From assembly GCA_946482365.1 (NCBI GenBank), contig CAMLQY010000051.1, forward strand, positions 1 through 8,162: a DNA stretch of 8,162 bases. Direction: 5' to 3'. The stretch is from an uncultured Actinomycetes bacterium. Lineage in GTDB: Bacteria; Actinomycetota; Thermoleophilia; Solirubrobacterales; 70-9. Numbering within the stretch: position 1 is the first letter of the stretch; the number at the start of each line of letters is the position of its first letter. Both the position numbers and the translations under genes were made by a program. Below the pieces are notes generated by a model that worked only from the letters and a program-made list of their open reading frames with translations, was not told where the DNA came from and did no database searches. Below, piece after piece: positions 1-6,532 of this stretch.

Positions 1-411
1 CCGATCGCGATGCACCAGGCGATCCAGTTCATGATCGCCGACATGGCGACCAAGGTCGAGGCCGCCCGCCTGCTGGTCTGGAATTCCGCGGTCCTGCTCG
101 ACCAGGGCGTCCGCAACAGCAAGGTCTCCTCGATGGCCAAGCGCTTCGCCGCCGACTCGGCGATGGAGATCACCGTCGACGCCGTGCAGGTCTACGGCGG
201 CTACGGCTTCATCAAGGAGTACCCAGTGGAGAAACTGATGCGCGACGCGAAGATCATGCAGCTGTATGAGGGCACCAGCCAGATCCAGCGCCTGGTGATC
301 GCCAAAGAAGTGCTGCTCCCGCGCAGCGCCGACGAGCCCACGCCCGAGGCCGAGGCGAAGGCGAAGGCCGCCGAGAGCAGCCAGTCCGAGCAGGCCGCCG
401 CCACGGTCTAG
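1..411 (+). CDS. Acyl-CoA dehydrogenase, C-terminal part (5' end outside window)
   Basis: This is the last 136 codons of an FAD-dependent acyl-CoA dehydrogenase, which forms the alpha,beta double bond of an acyl-CoA in fatty-acid or branched-chain acyl-CoA oxidation and passes electrons to ETF. The reading frame is open from base 1, so the ATG at 10 is internal and not the start. The visible part is the C-terminal four-helix domain: [21 protein letters not shown], then [14 protein letters not shown], the family signature. The Glu of YEGTSQ (codon 268-270) is at the position of the catalytic base in medium- and short-chain enzymes. Substrate class cannot be told from this fragment. After the usual family end (around [10 protein letters not shown]) there is an extra tail of about 28 residues rich in Ala, Glu and Ser that looks disordered. 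The stop is TAG at 409-411. Assignment to the family is very secure. Confidence 0.95.
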   Translation, partial: PIAMHQAIQFMIADMATKVEAARLLVWNSAVLLDQGVRNSKVSSMAKRFAADSAMEITVDAVQVYGGYGFIKEYPVEKLMRDAKIMQLYEGTSQIQRLVIAKEVLLPRSADEPTPEAEAKAKAAESSQSEQAAATV

Positions 412-421
412 CCACCCTTGC

Positions 422-474
422 CCGCCGACGGGCCGATACGTCAACGCATAGTTGACGTATCGGCCCGTCGGCGG
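422..474. repeat. Perfect 24-bp inverted repeat (hairpin), possible terminator without U-tract
   Basis: The arms at 422-445 and 451-474 are exact reverse complements over 24 bp, around a 5-base loop (GCATA, 446-450). The outer half is G+C-rich and the inner half contains GATACGTCAAC / GTTGACGTATC. It begins 10 bases after the stop of the acyl-CoA dehydrogenase gene, where an intrinsic terminator would be expected. However, the downstream flank (CTGGTTGCGTCCC) has no T-run, so classical intrinsic termination is doubtful. It could act as a Rho-assisted terminator, a 3'-end stabiliser, a two-fold protein-binding site, or be a copy of a dispersed palindromic repeat. The repeat is directly visible; its function is inference. 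Confidence 0.85.
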
Positions 475-487
475 CTGGTTGCGTCCC

Positions 488-517
488 TTGACCTGCTTCG
501 ATGGCCCTGCATAGGAT
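488..517 (+). promoter_or_regulatory. Sigma70-type promoter of the downstream membrane-protein gene, probably leaderless
   Basis: TTGACC at 488-493 matches the -35 consensus at 5 of 6 positions. After an 18-base spacer, TAGGAT at 512-517 matches the -10 consensus at 4 of 6, including the key T-A...T positions. Initiation 7 bases past the -10 would fall on base 524, which is the A of the gene's ATG, so the transcript would have no leader. An AGGA (513-516) 7 bases before the ATG could be read as a ribosome binding site if transcription starts further upstream, but it overlaps the -10. Confidence 0.5.
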
Positions 518-523
518 CGGCGC

Positions 524-1231
524 ATGGAGGCCCGCCCGCCCGCGAAGCGAGTTGCCGCAGGGGATGTCGTCAGCGAGACCTTCTCGATCTACGGGCAGAA
601 TGCCGCCGCGCTGATCGGCAGCGCCGCCGCTGTGTTCCTCGTCGTCGGCCTGGTCTCCGGCTTGCTCCAGAACGCCGGCGGATGGGTCCTCGTGCTCCTG
701 GCCGGGGTCGTTCGCCTGGTCGGCTACGCGGTCTTCATCGGCTTCGTGGTCAGGCTCGTGCAGGACGTCCGTGACGGCAAGCGCGATCACACCGTAGGCG
801 ACCTCTTCTCCGCCGCCACCCCGGCGATCCTCCCCCTGATCGGGTTCGGCGTCCTCTACGGGATCGGGGTCACGATCGGCCTGATCCTGTTGATCGTCCC
901 CGGCCTCGTCCTGATCACCTTCTGGTCGGTCGGCGCACCCGCGATCGTGCTCGAGCGGGTTGGTCCGGTCGACGCCTTCGGTCGCAGCTGGCGCCTGGTT
1001 CGCGGCGAGGGCTGGTCGGTGTTCGGCGCCCTGCTCCTCGTCCTTCTGATCGTGATCGGGATCGGGCTCGTGCTTGCGGCAATCGCGACGCCGATCGGCA
1101 ACGGCGAAGCCGCGACTCTGGTTGCGTCGATCATCTCCTCCATCCTCACGGCGCCGATCTTCGCGCTTGCCGTGGGCGTGATCTACTTCGATCTCCGCGG
1201 CGATGCCCCGTCGGAGGTCACGAGCGGCTAG
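524..1231 (+). CDS. Polytopic membrane protein, YciC / GPDPase-membrane-domain-like
   Basis: This 235-residue integral membrane protein has about six hydrophobic segments (roughly residues 28-48, 52-80, 100-118, 119-138, 165-188 and 196-222) and no enzyme motif. The central stretch LIVPGLVLITFWSVGAPAIV, followed by LERVGPVDAFGRSWRLVRG, resembles the conserved core of YciC-type proteins and of the membrane domain found before some glycerophosphodiester phosphodiesterases. In those proteins an IPG-hinge helix precedes an amphipathic E-x-x-G-x-x-x-A-x-x-R-S-W/Y segment. The end, VIYFDLRGD, is also typical. No phosphodiesterase domain is attached, and the molecular role is unknown; membrane-lipid or envelope homeostasis is only a guess. 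The ATG at 524 is the first start after the promoter and fits the short cytoplasmic N-terminus (MEARPPAKRVAAGDVVSETF). Its TAG stop at 1229-1231 overlaps the stop of convergent typA. Confidence 0.8.
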   Translation: MEARPPAKRVAAGDVVSETFSIYGQNAAALIGSAAAVFLVVGLVSGLLQNAGGWVLVLLAGVVRLVGYAVFIGFVVRLVQDVRDGKRDHTVGDLFSAATPAILPLIGFGVLYGIGVTIGLILLIVPGLVLITFWSVGAPAIVLERVGPVDAFGRSWRLVRGEGWSVFGALLLVLLIVIGIGLVLAAIATPIGNGEAATLVASIISSILTAPIFALAVGVIYFDLRGDAPSEVTSG

Positions 1232-3060
1232 GCGACGCGGGTGCCCTGGCGGGCGGCCTTCTGGCGGCGCGTCTTGTCGAGCACGACCTTGCGGAGGCGG
1301 ATCGACTCGGGGGTGATTTCGACGCACTCGTCCTCGCGCAGGAACTCGACGGCGGCTTCGAGCGAGAGACGGGTCGGCGGCGCCATGCGCTCGAGCACCT
1401 CGGCGTGGGCGGCGCGCATGTTGGTCTGCTGCTTTTCCTTGATCGCGTTGACGTCGAGGTCCTCGGGGCGAGCGTTCTCGCCGATGATCATCCCCTCGTA
1501 GACCTCCTCACCTGGGCCGATGAAGAGGGTGCCCCGGTCCTGCAGCCCGATCAGCGCGTAGCTGGCCGCATCGCCGCGACGGTCGGCGACGATCGAGCCG
1601 GTGGGGCGCAGGCGCAGGTCACCGGCCCAGCGCTCCCAACCCTCGAAGACGTGGTGCATGACCCCTGTGCCACGGGTCTCAGTGAGGAACTCGGTGCGCA
1701 GCCCGATCAGCCCTCGCGCCGGCACCAGGTATTCCATCCGCACCCAGCCGGTGTCGTGGTTCGCCATCTGCTCCAGGCGCCCCTTGCGCCCCGCCAGCAG
1801 CTGTGTGATCGCGCCGACGTGCTCCTCCGGTGCGTCGATCGAGAGCCGTTCGACCGGCTCGCACGTCTTGCCGTCGATCTCCCGGGTCAGCACGCGCGGC
1901 TGGCCGGCGGTCAGCTCGAACCCCTCGCGCCGCATCAGCTCGAGCAGCACGACCAGCTGCAGCTCGCCGCGGCCCTGGACCTCCCACGCGTCGGGCTTCT
2001 CGGTGTCCTGGACCCGGATCGAGACGTTGCCGACCAGCTCGGCGTCGAGGCGGTCGCGGACCTGGCGCGCGGTCAGCTTGCTTCCCTCTGTGCCGGCCAG
2101 GGGCGAGGTGTTGATGCCGACCACGATCGAGAGCGAGGGCTCGTCGACCGTGATCACCGGCAGCGGGCGGGGGTCGGCGGGGTCGGCGAGGGTCTCGCCG
2201 ATCGTCACCTCTTCCATCCCGGCGACGGCGATGATCTCGCCGGGCCCGGCTTCCTGTGCCGAGGTTCTCTCGAGTGCCTCGGTGACGTAGAGCTCGGAGA
2301 CGGTTGCGCGCTCGATCGATCCGTCGGCGCGGCACCAGGCGATCTGCTGGCCCGAGCGGATCGTCCCGTGACGCACCCGGCAGAGCGCCAGGCGGCCGAC
2401 ATAGGGGGACGCGTCGAGATTGGTGACGTGCGCCTGCAGGGGGTGGTCGGGGTCGTGCTCGGGTGCCGGGATCTTCTCCAGCATCAGGTCCATCAAGGGC
2501 GAGAGGTCGCTTCCCTCGACCCCCTCCTCGAGCGAGGCCCAGCCGTCCTTGGCGTTGGTGTAGACGATCGGGAAGTCGATCTGCTCGTCGTCTGCGCCGA
2601 GGTCGAGGAAGAGCTCGTAGGCCTCGTCGACGACCTCGGAGATGCGGGCGTCGGGCCGGTCGACCTTGTTGACGACGAGGATCACCGGCAGCTTCGCCTC
2701 CAGGGCCTTGCGCAGCACGAACCGCGTTTGCGGCAGCGGCCCCTCGGAGGCGTCGACGAGCAGCAGCACCCCGTCGACCATGGTCAGGCCGCGCTCGACC
2801 TCACCGCCGAAGTCGGCGTGGCCCGGTGTGTCGACGATGTTGAGCTTCACCCCGTCGTAGTTGACGGCGGTGTTCTTGGCGAGGATCGTGATCCCCTTCT
2901 CACGCTCGAGGTCCATCGAGTCCATCACCCGCTCGGCGACGTCCTGACCCTTGCGGAAGGCACCGGACTGCCAGAGCATCGCGTCGACCAGGGTCGTCTT
3001 GCCGTGGTCGACATGGGCCACGATCGCGATGTTCCTGAGGTCGTTTCGGGTTTCCATCAT
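1228..3060 (-). CDS. typA: Ribosome-associated translational GTPase TypA/BipA
   Basis: This 610-residue GTPase is the normal length for TypA/BipA, an EF-G-like factor that binds 70S ribosomes and helps large-subunit assembly, chiefly under cold and other stress (known from E. coli). GTPase motifs are complete: G1 AHVDHGKT (15-22), G2 REKGIT (53-58), G3 DTPGH (77-81) and G4 NKVD (131-134). A beta-barrel domain (about 208-297), an EF-G domain-III/V-like region (about 305-480) and the TypA-specific C-terminal domain (about 481-600) follow; signatures include [35 protein letters not shown] and [11 protein letters not shown]. The start is fixed by [23 protein letters not shown]; the second ATG (3055-3057) is equally possible. 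No Shine-Dalgarno sequence precedes it. Instead, the hairpin and U-run at 3062-3085 end one base before the ATG. The gene follows csp by 49 bases on the same strand and meets the 235-residue membrane-protein gene at a shared CTAG, with no terminator between. Confidence 0.97.
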   Translation of the reverse strand: MMETRNDLRNIAIVAHVDHGKTTLVDAMLWQSGAFRKGQDVAERVMDSMDLEREKGITILAKNTAVNYDGVKLNIVDTPGHADFGGEVERGLTMVDGVLLLVDASEGPLPQTRFVLRKALEAKLPVILVVNKVDRPDARISEVVDEAYELFLDLGADDEQIDFPIVYTNAKDGWASLEEGVEGSDLSPLMDLMLEKIPAPEHDPDHPLQAHVTNLDASPYVGRLALCRVRHGTIRSGQQIAWCRADGSIERATVSELYVTEALERTSAQEAGPGEIIAVAGMEEVTIGETLADPADPRPLPVITVDEPSLSIVVGINTSPLAGTEGSKLTARQVRDRLDAELVGNVSIRVQDTEKPDAWEVQGRGELQLVVLLELMRREGFELTAGQPRVLTREIDGKTCEPVERLSIDAPEEHVGAITQLLAGRKGRLEQMANHDTGWVRMEYLVPARGLIGLRTEFLTETRGTGVMHHVFEGWERWAGDLRLRPTGSIVADRRGDAASYALIGLQDRGTLFIGPGEEVYEGMIIGENARPEDLDVNAIKEKQQTNMRAAHAEVLERMAPPTRLSLEAAVEFLREDECVEITPESIRLRKVVLDKTRRQKAARQGTRVA

Positions 3061-3061
3061 G

Positions 3062-3085
3062 AAAAGGGCCCGCCGAGGCGGGCCC
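3062..3085 (-). terminator. Terminator-like hairpin plus U-run between csp and typA (candidate attenuator)
   Basis: Read on the minus strand, the RNA folds as GGGCCCGC, loop CUCG, GCGGGCCC: eight consecutive G-C pairs, followed at once by UUUU. This is a good intrinsic terminator for the cold-shock gene, whose stop lies 24 bases upstream. The U-run is separated from the typA ATG (3058-3060) by a single C. There is no room for an independent typA promoter with a leader between hairpin and start, so typA messages should either read through this element or begin inside or before it. The hairpin itself is plain in the sequence; regulated read-through is inference. Confidence 0.75.
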
Positions 3086-3109
3086 GGTACTGCTCGGTGC
3101 GGGGTGCGA

Positions 3110-3316
3110 CTACGAAGTCTGCTGGACGCTCGCCGCGGCGGGGCCCTTGGGGCCTTCCTCGGACTCGTAGCTCACTTTGGCGCCCTCGGTCAGGGACTTG
3201 AAGCCCTCACCCAGGATCGCGCTGTGATGCACGAAGACGTCCTTGGAGCCGTCGTCGGGAGTGATGAACCCGTAGCCCTTGTCGTCGCTGAACCACTTGA
3301 CTGTTCCAGTCGGCAT
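3110..3316 (-). CDS. CspA-family cold-shock protein
   Basis: This 68-residue single cold-shock domain (S1-like OB fold) is an RNA/ssDNA chaperone that melts secondary structure in mRNA. Both nucleic-acid-binding motifs are intact: RNP1 KGYGFI (13-18) and RNP2 VFVHHSAI (27-34). The aromatic contact residues W8, F9, Y15, F17, F28, H30 and F39 are all present. The length is typical (65-70 residues). The start is the ATG at 3314-3316, giving MPTGTVKWF, because it has a strong GGAGG 6 bases upstream and matches the family N-terminus. An in-frame ATG at 3385 would add 23 residues foreign to the family and span that ribosome binding site, so it is rejected. The gene lies 49 bases upstream of typA on the same strand and diverges from the protease gene. 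I see no convincing sigma70 promoter in its 189-bp upstream region; a long structured leader, common for csp genes, is possible. Confidence 0.95.
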   Translation of the reverse strand: MPTGTVKWFSDDKGYGFITPDDGSKDVFVHHSAILGEGFKSLTEGAKVSYESEEGPKGPAAASVQQTS

Positions 3317-3322
3317 GTATTG

Positions 3323-3327
3323 CCTCC
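3323..3327 (-). promoter_or_regulatory. Shine-Dalgarno sequence of the cold-shock gene
   Basis: GGAGG on the minus strand, inside GTGGAGGC, lies 6 bases before the ATG at 3316. It decides the start of the cold-shock gene against the longer reading from 3385, and it contrasts with typA downstream, which has no such site. Confidence 0.8.
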
Positions 3328-3476
3328 ACTTGATGTGCTGCGAACGCGGAGGCTTCCGTAAAGCAACGACGCGAGCGCTAGACACGACTTTTGCCGGATA
3401 TCGATCCGACCTAACGCCGGGGACCGTAGCAGGCCTGGGGCTTGCTGCGCGGCGCTCGGATCTACGCCCAAAGGGG

Positions 3477-3505
3477 TTGAGACAAAAGAGGAGCCAGCCG
3501 ATACG
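3477..3505 (+). promoter_or_regulatory. Weak candidate promoter of the secreted protease gene
   Basis: TTGAGA (3477-3482) and GATACG (3500-3505) are separated by 17 bases and lie directly before the GTG start at 3506. The -35 is a fair match but the -10 matches at only three positions, so this is tentative. The purine-rich AAGAGGAG at 3486-3493 within the spacer would serve as Shine-Dalgarno only if transcription starts further upstream; its distance to the GTG (12 bases) is long. Confidence 0.25.
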
Positions 3506-5749
3506 GTGACTGCGATGTCGCGATGGCGAGCATGCCCCGGCCTGGGGGCCCGGATGTCGATTGCCGTTTTGGCCTCATCTTTCGTCCTGGCGCCGCCTGC
3601 CTTTGCGGCGCCGAGCGGAGGTTCCCTGGCCTCCGCCGAGGTTGGCGGGTCGAGGGCCTACGTCCCGGGCGAGGCGATCGTGCGCTTCGAGCGAGGCACG
3701 TCACGCGCGGATCGCCGCGATGCACGCCGCTCGGCCGGCGCCGAGCTCGCCGGCGCCCTCGGCATTCCCCGCCTTCAGCTGCTCGAGGTCGACGGATCGG
3801 TGAGCAAGGCGGTCCGGCGCCTCGAGGCGCAGCCGGGCGTCGCCTACGCTCAGCCGAACTATCGCTACGAGGCGCTGGCGGTGCCCGAGCCCGACGACAG
3901 CTTCTTCGGAGATCTCTGGGGTCTTTCGGATCCCGCCCTGCCGGATCCCGGCGTGAGCGCGCTCGAGGCCTGGGAGCACGGCAAAGGAAGCGGCGAGGTG
4001 ATCGCCGTGGTGGACACGGGGGTCGACCTGACGCACCCCGACATCGCCCCCAACCTGTGGACCAACCCGAGCCCGGATCCGAGCGACGACGACCTGCACG
4101 GATACGACTTTGTCGACGACGACGGCGATCCCGACGACTACAACTTCCACGGGACGCATGTCGCCGGCACCGCGGCGGCCGCCTCCGGCAACGCCCTGGG
4201 GACCGCCGGGGTCGCCCCCGAAGCGGAGATAATGGCCGTCCGGGTCCTGGACGGCGACGGCAGCGGATCGACCGACGACATCGCCGCCGGCATCGCCTAC
4301 GCGGCGGAACACGGGGCGGGCGTCGTCAGCCTCAGCCTCGGCGGCCCGGCCGGCGAAGACGAGGCGATGTCGGACGCGATCGACCTCGCCGCCGAAGAAG
4401 GGGTCATCGTCGTGGCGGCCGCCGGCAACGAAGGGACGAACAACGACTCCGAGCCGACCACGCCCTGCACGCTTCCCCAGGCGAACCTGATCTGCGTCGC
4501 GGCGCTCAACCAGAACGGCGGTCTGGCGAGCTTCTCGAACTTCGGCGCACAGTCCGTCGACGTCGCCGCGCCTGGGACCGGCATCCTCAGCGCCAAGCCG
4601 GACTACGGCGCAGCGCTGTTCAGCAACGGGTTCGAGTCCGGGACGACCGACGTGTGGGACACCTTCGAGGAAAACGGAGGGCTTCCGTGGGGGTGGAGCA
4701 CCTCGGCGGCGAGCGGCACCCAGTCCGCTACGGACAGCCCCGGAGGCGACTACGGCCAGGCGGCGGACCCGAGCGAATTCGCCGTCTCCGAACTGTTCGC
4801 GGTCGACACCGTGGACTTGACCGGCGAGCGTGGCTGCCGGGTCCACTTCCGCACCAGGTACGAGATGGAGGACTTCTTCGACTACTTCCTCGCCGGCGCC
4901 TTCGACGACGGCTCCGCCGTCGACTTCAACTTCTTCACCGGCACCTCGCCGTCGTACCCCGGCGGCTTCGAACGCGAGGAGGCGTCGATCTCGGACTTGG
5001 ACGGCGAGGACGATGCCCACCTCTTCTTCGCCGTAGTCTCCGACGAACTGATCGAGCGCGACGGAGCTTACGTCGACGACGTGCGGTTGATCTGCCGCGA
5101 CGAGACCTATCTGGACCAGATCACCAGCGTCAGCCAGTACGACCAGCCCGCCGCAGGTAGTTACGTCGCGTTTCAGGGCACCTCGATGGCGGCGCCGCAC
5201 GTCGCCGGGGTGGCGGCGCTCGTCCGCGCCGCTGCGCCCGGTGCAAGCCCCGCGGAAGTCGTCGACGCGATCCTCGACGGGGCCTCGGCTCTCCCCCAAG
5301 TCGACACCTCGAGGCCGACCGTCACCTATGGCATCGCCGACGCATGCCAGGCGATCGCCGTGGCGAGAGGAGAAGACTTCGCCGAAGAGTGCCCGGGGAG
5401 CAGCGAAAACGTCATCCCCCCGCCACCGCCGACGCCCCCGTCCACCTCCGGAGCGGGGGGCCCGGCGGTTCTCGATGGAGTGGCGCCGCGCACCTTCTTC
5501 CGCAGGCACCCTCCCCGCACGCTGCGCACGCGGAGTGACAGGGCCAAGGCCGTATTCCGCTTCGGCTCCGACGAGTCCGACGTCTCGTTCGTCTGCCGGA
5601 TCGACGGCGGCCTCTTCCGGGCCTGTTCCCAGCGGCTGGTGAGGCGGTTTGCGATCGGGCCGCACACGGTCCGCGTCTTCGCCCGCGACGCCGCCGGCAA
5701 CGCCGATCTCACGCCGGCCGTCTACCGCTTCCGGGTCAAAGGCCTGTAA
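3506..5749 (+). CDS. Secreted subtilisin-like serine protease (family S8) with inserted jelly-roll-like domain and C-terminal Ig-like domain
   Basis: This is a 747-residue exported subtilase. A signal peptide (hydrophobic core about 17-34, likely cleaved after AFA, residue 34) is followed by a fervidolysin/I9-like propeptide (about 51-122: [13 protein letters not shown] ... [13 protein letters not shown]). In the catalytic domain the triad is Asp170 ([10 protein letters not shown]), His215 (FHGTHVAG) and Ser560 ([11 protein letters not shown]), with oxyanion Asn308 (AAAGNEG); all are intact. Asn308 to Ser560 spans 252 residues against about 66 in subtilisin BPN'. The excess is an acidic beta-rich insert (about 366-545) ending in [10 protein letters not shown], which looks like a MAM/immune-inhibitor-A-type jelly roll. 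A Pro-rich linker (about 637-647) leads to a C-terminal Ig-like module (about 660-747). Mature cysteines are 321/330, 444/530, 614/629 and 697/707, plausibly four disulfides. GTG at 3506 is the most upstream start in frame with any Shine-Dalgarno candidate; ATG at 3515 would also keep the signal peptide. No anchor motif is seen, so it is probably released or bound through its C-terminus. Confidence 0.95.
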   Translation: MTAMSRWRACPGLGARMSIAVLASSFVLAPPAFAAPSGGSLASAEVGGSRAYVPGEAIVRFERGTSRADRRDARRSAGAELAGALGIPRLQLLEVDGSVSKAVRRLEAQPGVAYAQPNYRYEALAVPEPDDSFFGDLWGLSDPALPDPGVSALEAWEHGKGSGEVIAVVDTGVDLTHPDIAPNLWTNPSPDPSDDDLHGYDFVDDDGDPDDYNFHGTHVAGTAAAASGNALGTAGVAPEAEIMAVRVLDGDGSGSTDDIAAGIAYAAEHGAGVVSLSLGGPAGEDEAMSDAIDLAAEEGVIVVAAAGNEGTNNDSEPTTPCTLPQANLICVAALNQNGGLASFSNFGAQSVDVAAPGTGILSAKPDYGAALFSNGFESGTTDVWDTFEENGGLPWGWSTSAASGTQSATDSPGGDYGQAADPSEFAVSELFAVDTVDLTGERGCRVHFRTRYEMEDFFDYFLAGAFDDGSAVDFNFFTGTSPSYPGGFEREEASISDLDGEDDAHLFFAVVSDELIERDGAYVDDVRLICRDETYLDQITSVSQYDQPAAGSYVAFQGTSMAAPHVAGVAALVRAAAPGASPAEVVDAILDGASALPQVDTSRPTVTYGIADACQAIAVARGEDFAEECPGSSENVIPPPPPTPPSTSGAGGPAVLDGVAPRTFFRRHPPRTLRTRSDRAKAVFRFGSDESDVSFVCRIDGGLFRACSQRLVRRFAIGPHTVRVFARDAAGNADLTPAVYRFRVKGL

Positions 5750-5758
5750 GCCTCTAGG

Positions 5759-6532
5759 TCAAGCGGATTCCCCAGGACTCGTAGCGGCGGTGCCGCGCCG
5801 GGCGATCCGGTGCCCGGCGAAGAGCAGGAGGAGCAGCGCCGCCGCGCTGCCGAGGACGAGCGGGTCGGTGAGGCTGAGCCCTTCCAGCCTGGTGCCGAAA
5901 TAGACGGAGATCGCCGTGATCGGCAGGTAGCCGACCGCAGTGGTCCAGGTGAAGCGCCAGACGGGCACGCGGGCGGCGCCGGCGGCGTAGGAGGTGAGGC
6001 TGAAGGGCACGATCGGGATCAGGCGCGCGGCGAGCAGCAGGGTGACGCCACCCCGCTCGATCATCGCCTCGGTGCGCTCGAAGCGCTCGGCGCCGAACCA
6101 GCGGTCGAGCAGGGGGCGTGCCAGCGAGCGGCCGATCGCGAAGCAGAGCAGACCCGAGAGCAGCCAGCCGGTCATCGTCAGGGCCAGGGCGGGGAAGAAG
6201 CCGTAGGCGAAGCCAGCCGCAGCGTCGACGATCTCGGCCGGGTAGAAGACGACGGCGTGGATCAGGGCGAGGGCGAGGATGATCAGCGGCCCGGCGACCC
6301 CGAGGCTGTCGAGCTCGCTGCGCACCTCGGCGGTGTCGCCCCGAATCGCCGCTGCAGCGGCTTCCCTCAGGGCGGGGACGGCCAGCACCAGCGCAGCCAT
6401 GAGCGCGATCCCACCCAGGGTGATCGCGACGGCGATCAGGGACGGTTTGGGCCTCTCCACCGATTCAGTATCGCGGCGATCCGACGTGCTGGTGGAGCTA
6501 CCGAGTCGTTGCCGCCCAGTAGGAATTCTCAT
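5759..6532 (-). CDS. TVP38/TMEM64 family (VTT/DedA-like) membrane protein
   Basis: This 257-residue integral membrane protein belongs to the VTT (SNARE-associated/DedA) superfamily, whose members are implicated in phospholipid flipping and membrane homeostasis. After a polar N-terminus comes a transmembrane helix (about 32-55), then the VTT domain (about 78-215). Its two hallmark stretches are present: FYPAEIVDAAAGFAYGFFPAL (97-117), with the conserved Glu and AG-x-x-x-G, and ARLIPIVPFSLTSYAAGAARVP (169-190), the predicted re-entrant loop, followed by WRFTWTTAVGYLP. A final helix (about 225-240) precedes a basic tail. The start is uncertain. ATG at 6532 overlaps vapC by 35 bases and has no good Shine-Dalgarno. 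GTG at 6458-6460 (233 residues) would begin just before the first membrane helix and has a GATACT -10-like hexamer placed for a leaderless start, but no -35. Last gene of the leftward cluster; 9 bases separate its stop from the stop of the convergent protease. Confidence 0.88.
   Translation of the reverse strand: MRIPTGRQRLGSSTSTSDRRDTESVERPKPSLIAVAITLGGIALMAALVLAVPALREAAAAAIRGDTAEVRSELDSLGVAGPLIILALALIHAVVFYPAEIVDAAAGFAYGFFPALALTMTGWLLSGLLCFAIGRSLARPLLDRWFGAERFERTEAMIERGGVTLLLAARLIPIVPFSLTSYAAGAARVPVWRFTWTTAVGYLPITAISVYFGTRLEGLSLTDPLVLGSAAALLLLLFAGHRIARRGTAATSPGESA

Noticed and set aside
254..1327. 357-codon minus-strand frame across the acyl-CoA dehydrogenase end, the palindrome and the membrane-protein gene
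   Set aside because: Its translation is highly charged (D/R/E/Q-rich), as expected from the complement of a hydrophobic gene, and it runs through three unrelated real features.
1405..3201. 598-codon open frame on the plus strand opposite typA
   Set aside because: It is the antisense shadow of typA, produced by high GC3. Its protein (D/R/L/V-rich, no fold signature) resembles nothing, while the minus strand encodes a complete TypA.
3110..3385. Longer 91-residue version of the cold-shock protein starting at 3385
   Set aside because: The extra 23 residues are not part of the family and would cover the GGAGG site that serves the ATG at 3316.
3477..3505. TTGTCT...TAGATC on the minus strand as the csp promoter
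   Set aside because: The spacer is only 15 bases and it would imply a leader of about 130 bases; the evidence is too weak to annotate.
3523..5160. 545-codon open frame overlapping the protease in another frame, and a 654-codon frame opposite it (3701-5665)
   Set aside because: Both are Arg/Gly/Asp-rich shadows of the protease gene with no recognisable domains. All catalytic motifs are in the 3506-5749 frame.
5743..5757. AGGC/GCCT dyad at the protease/VTT convergent junction as a terminator
   Set aside because: The arms are only four bases and there is no T-run on either strand; the 9-bp gap holds nothing convincing.
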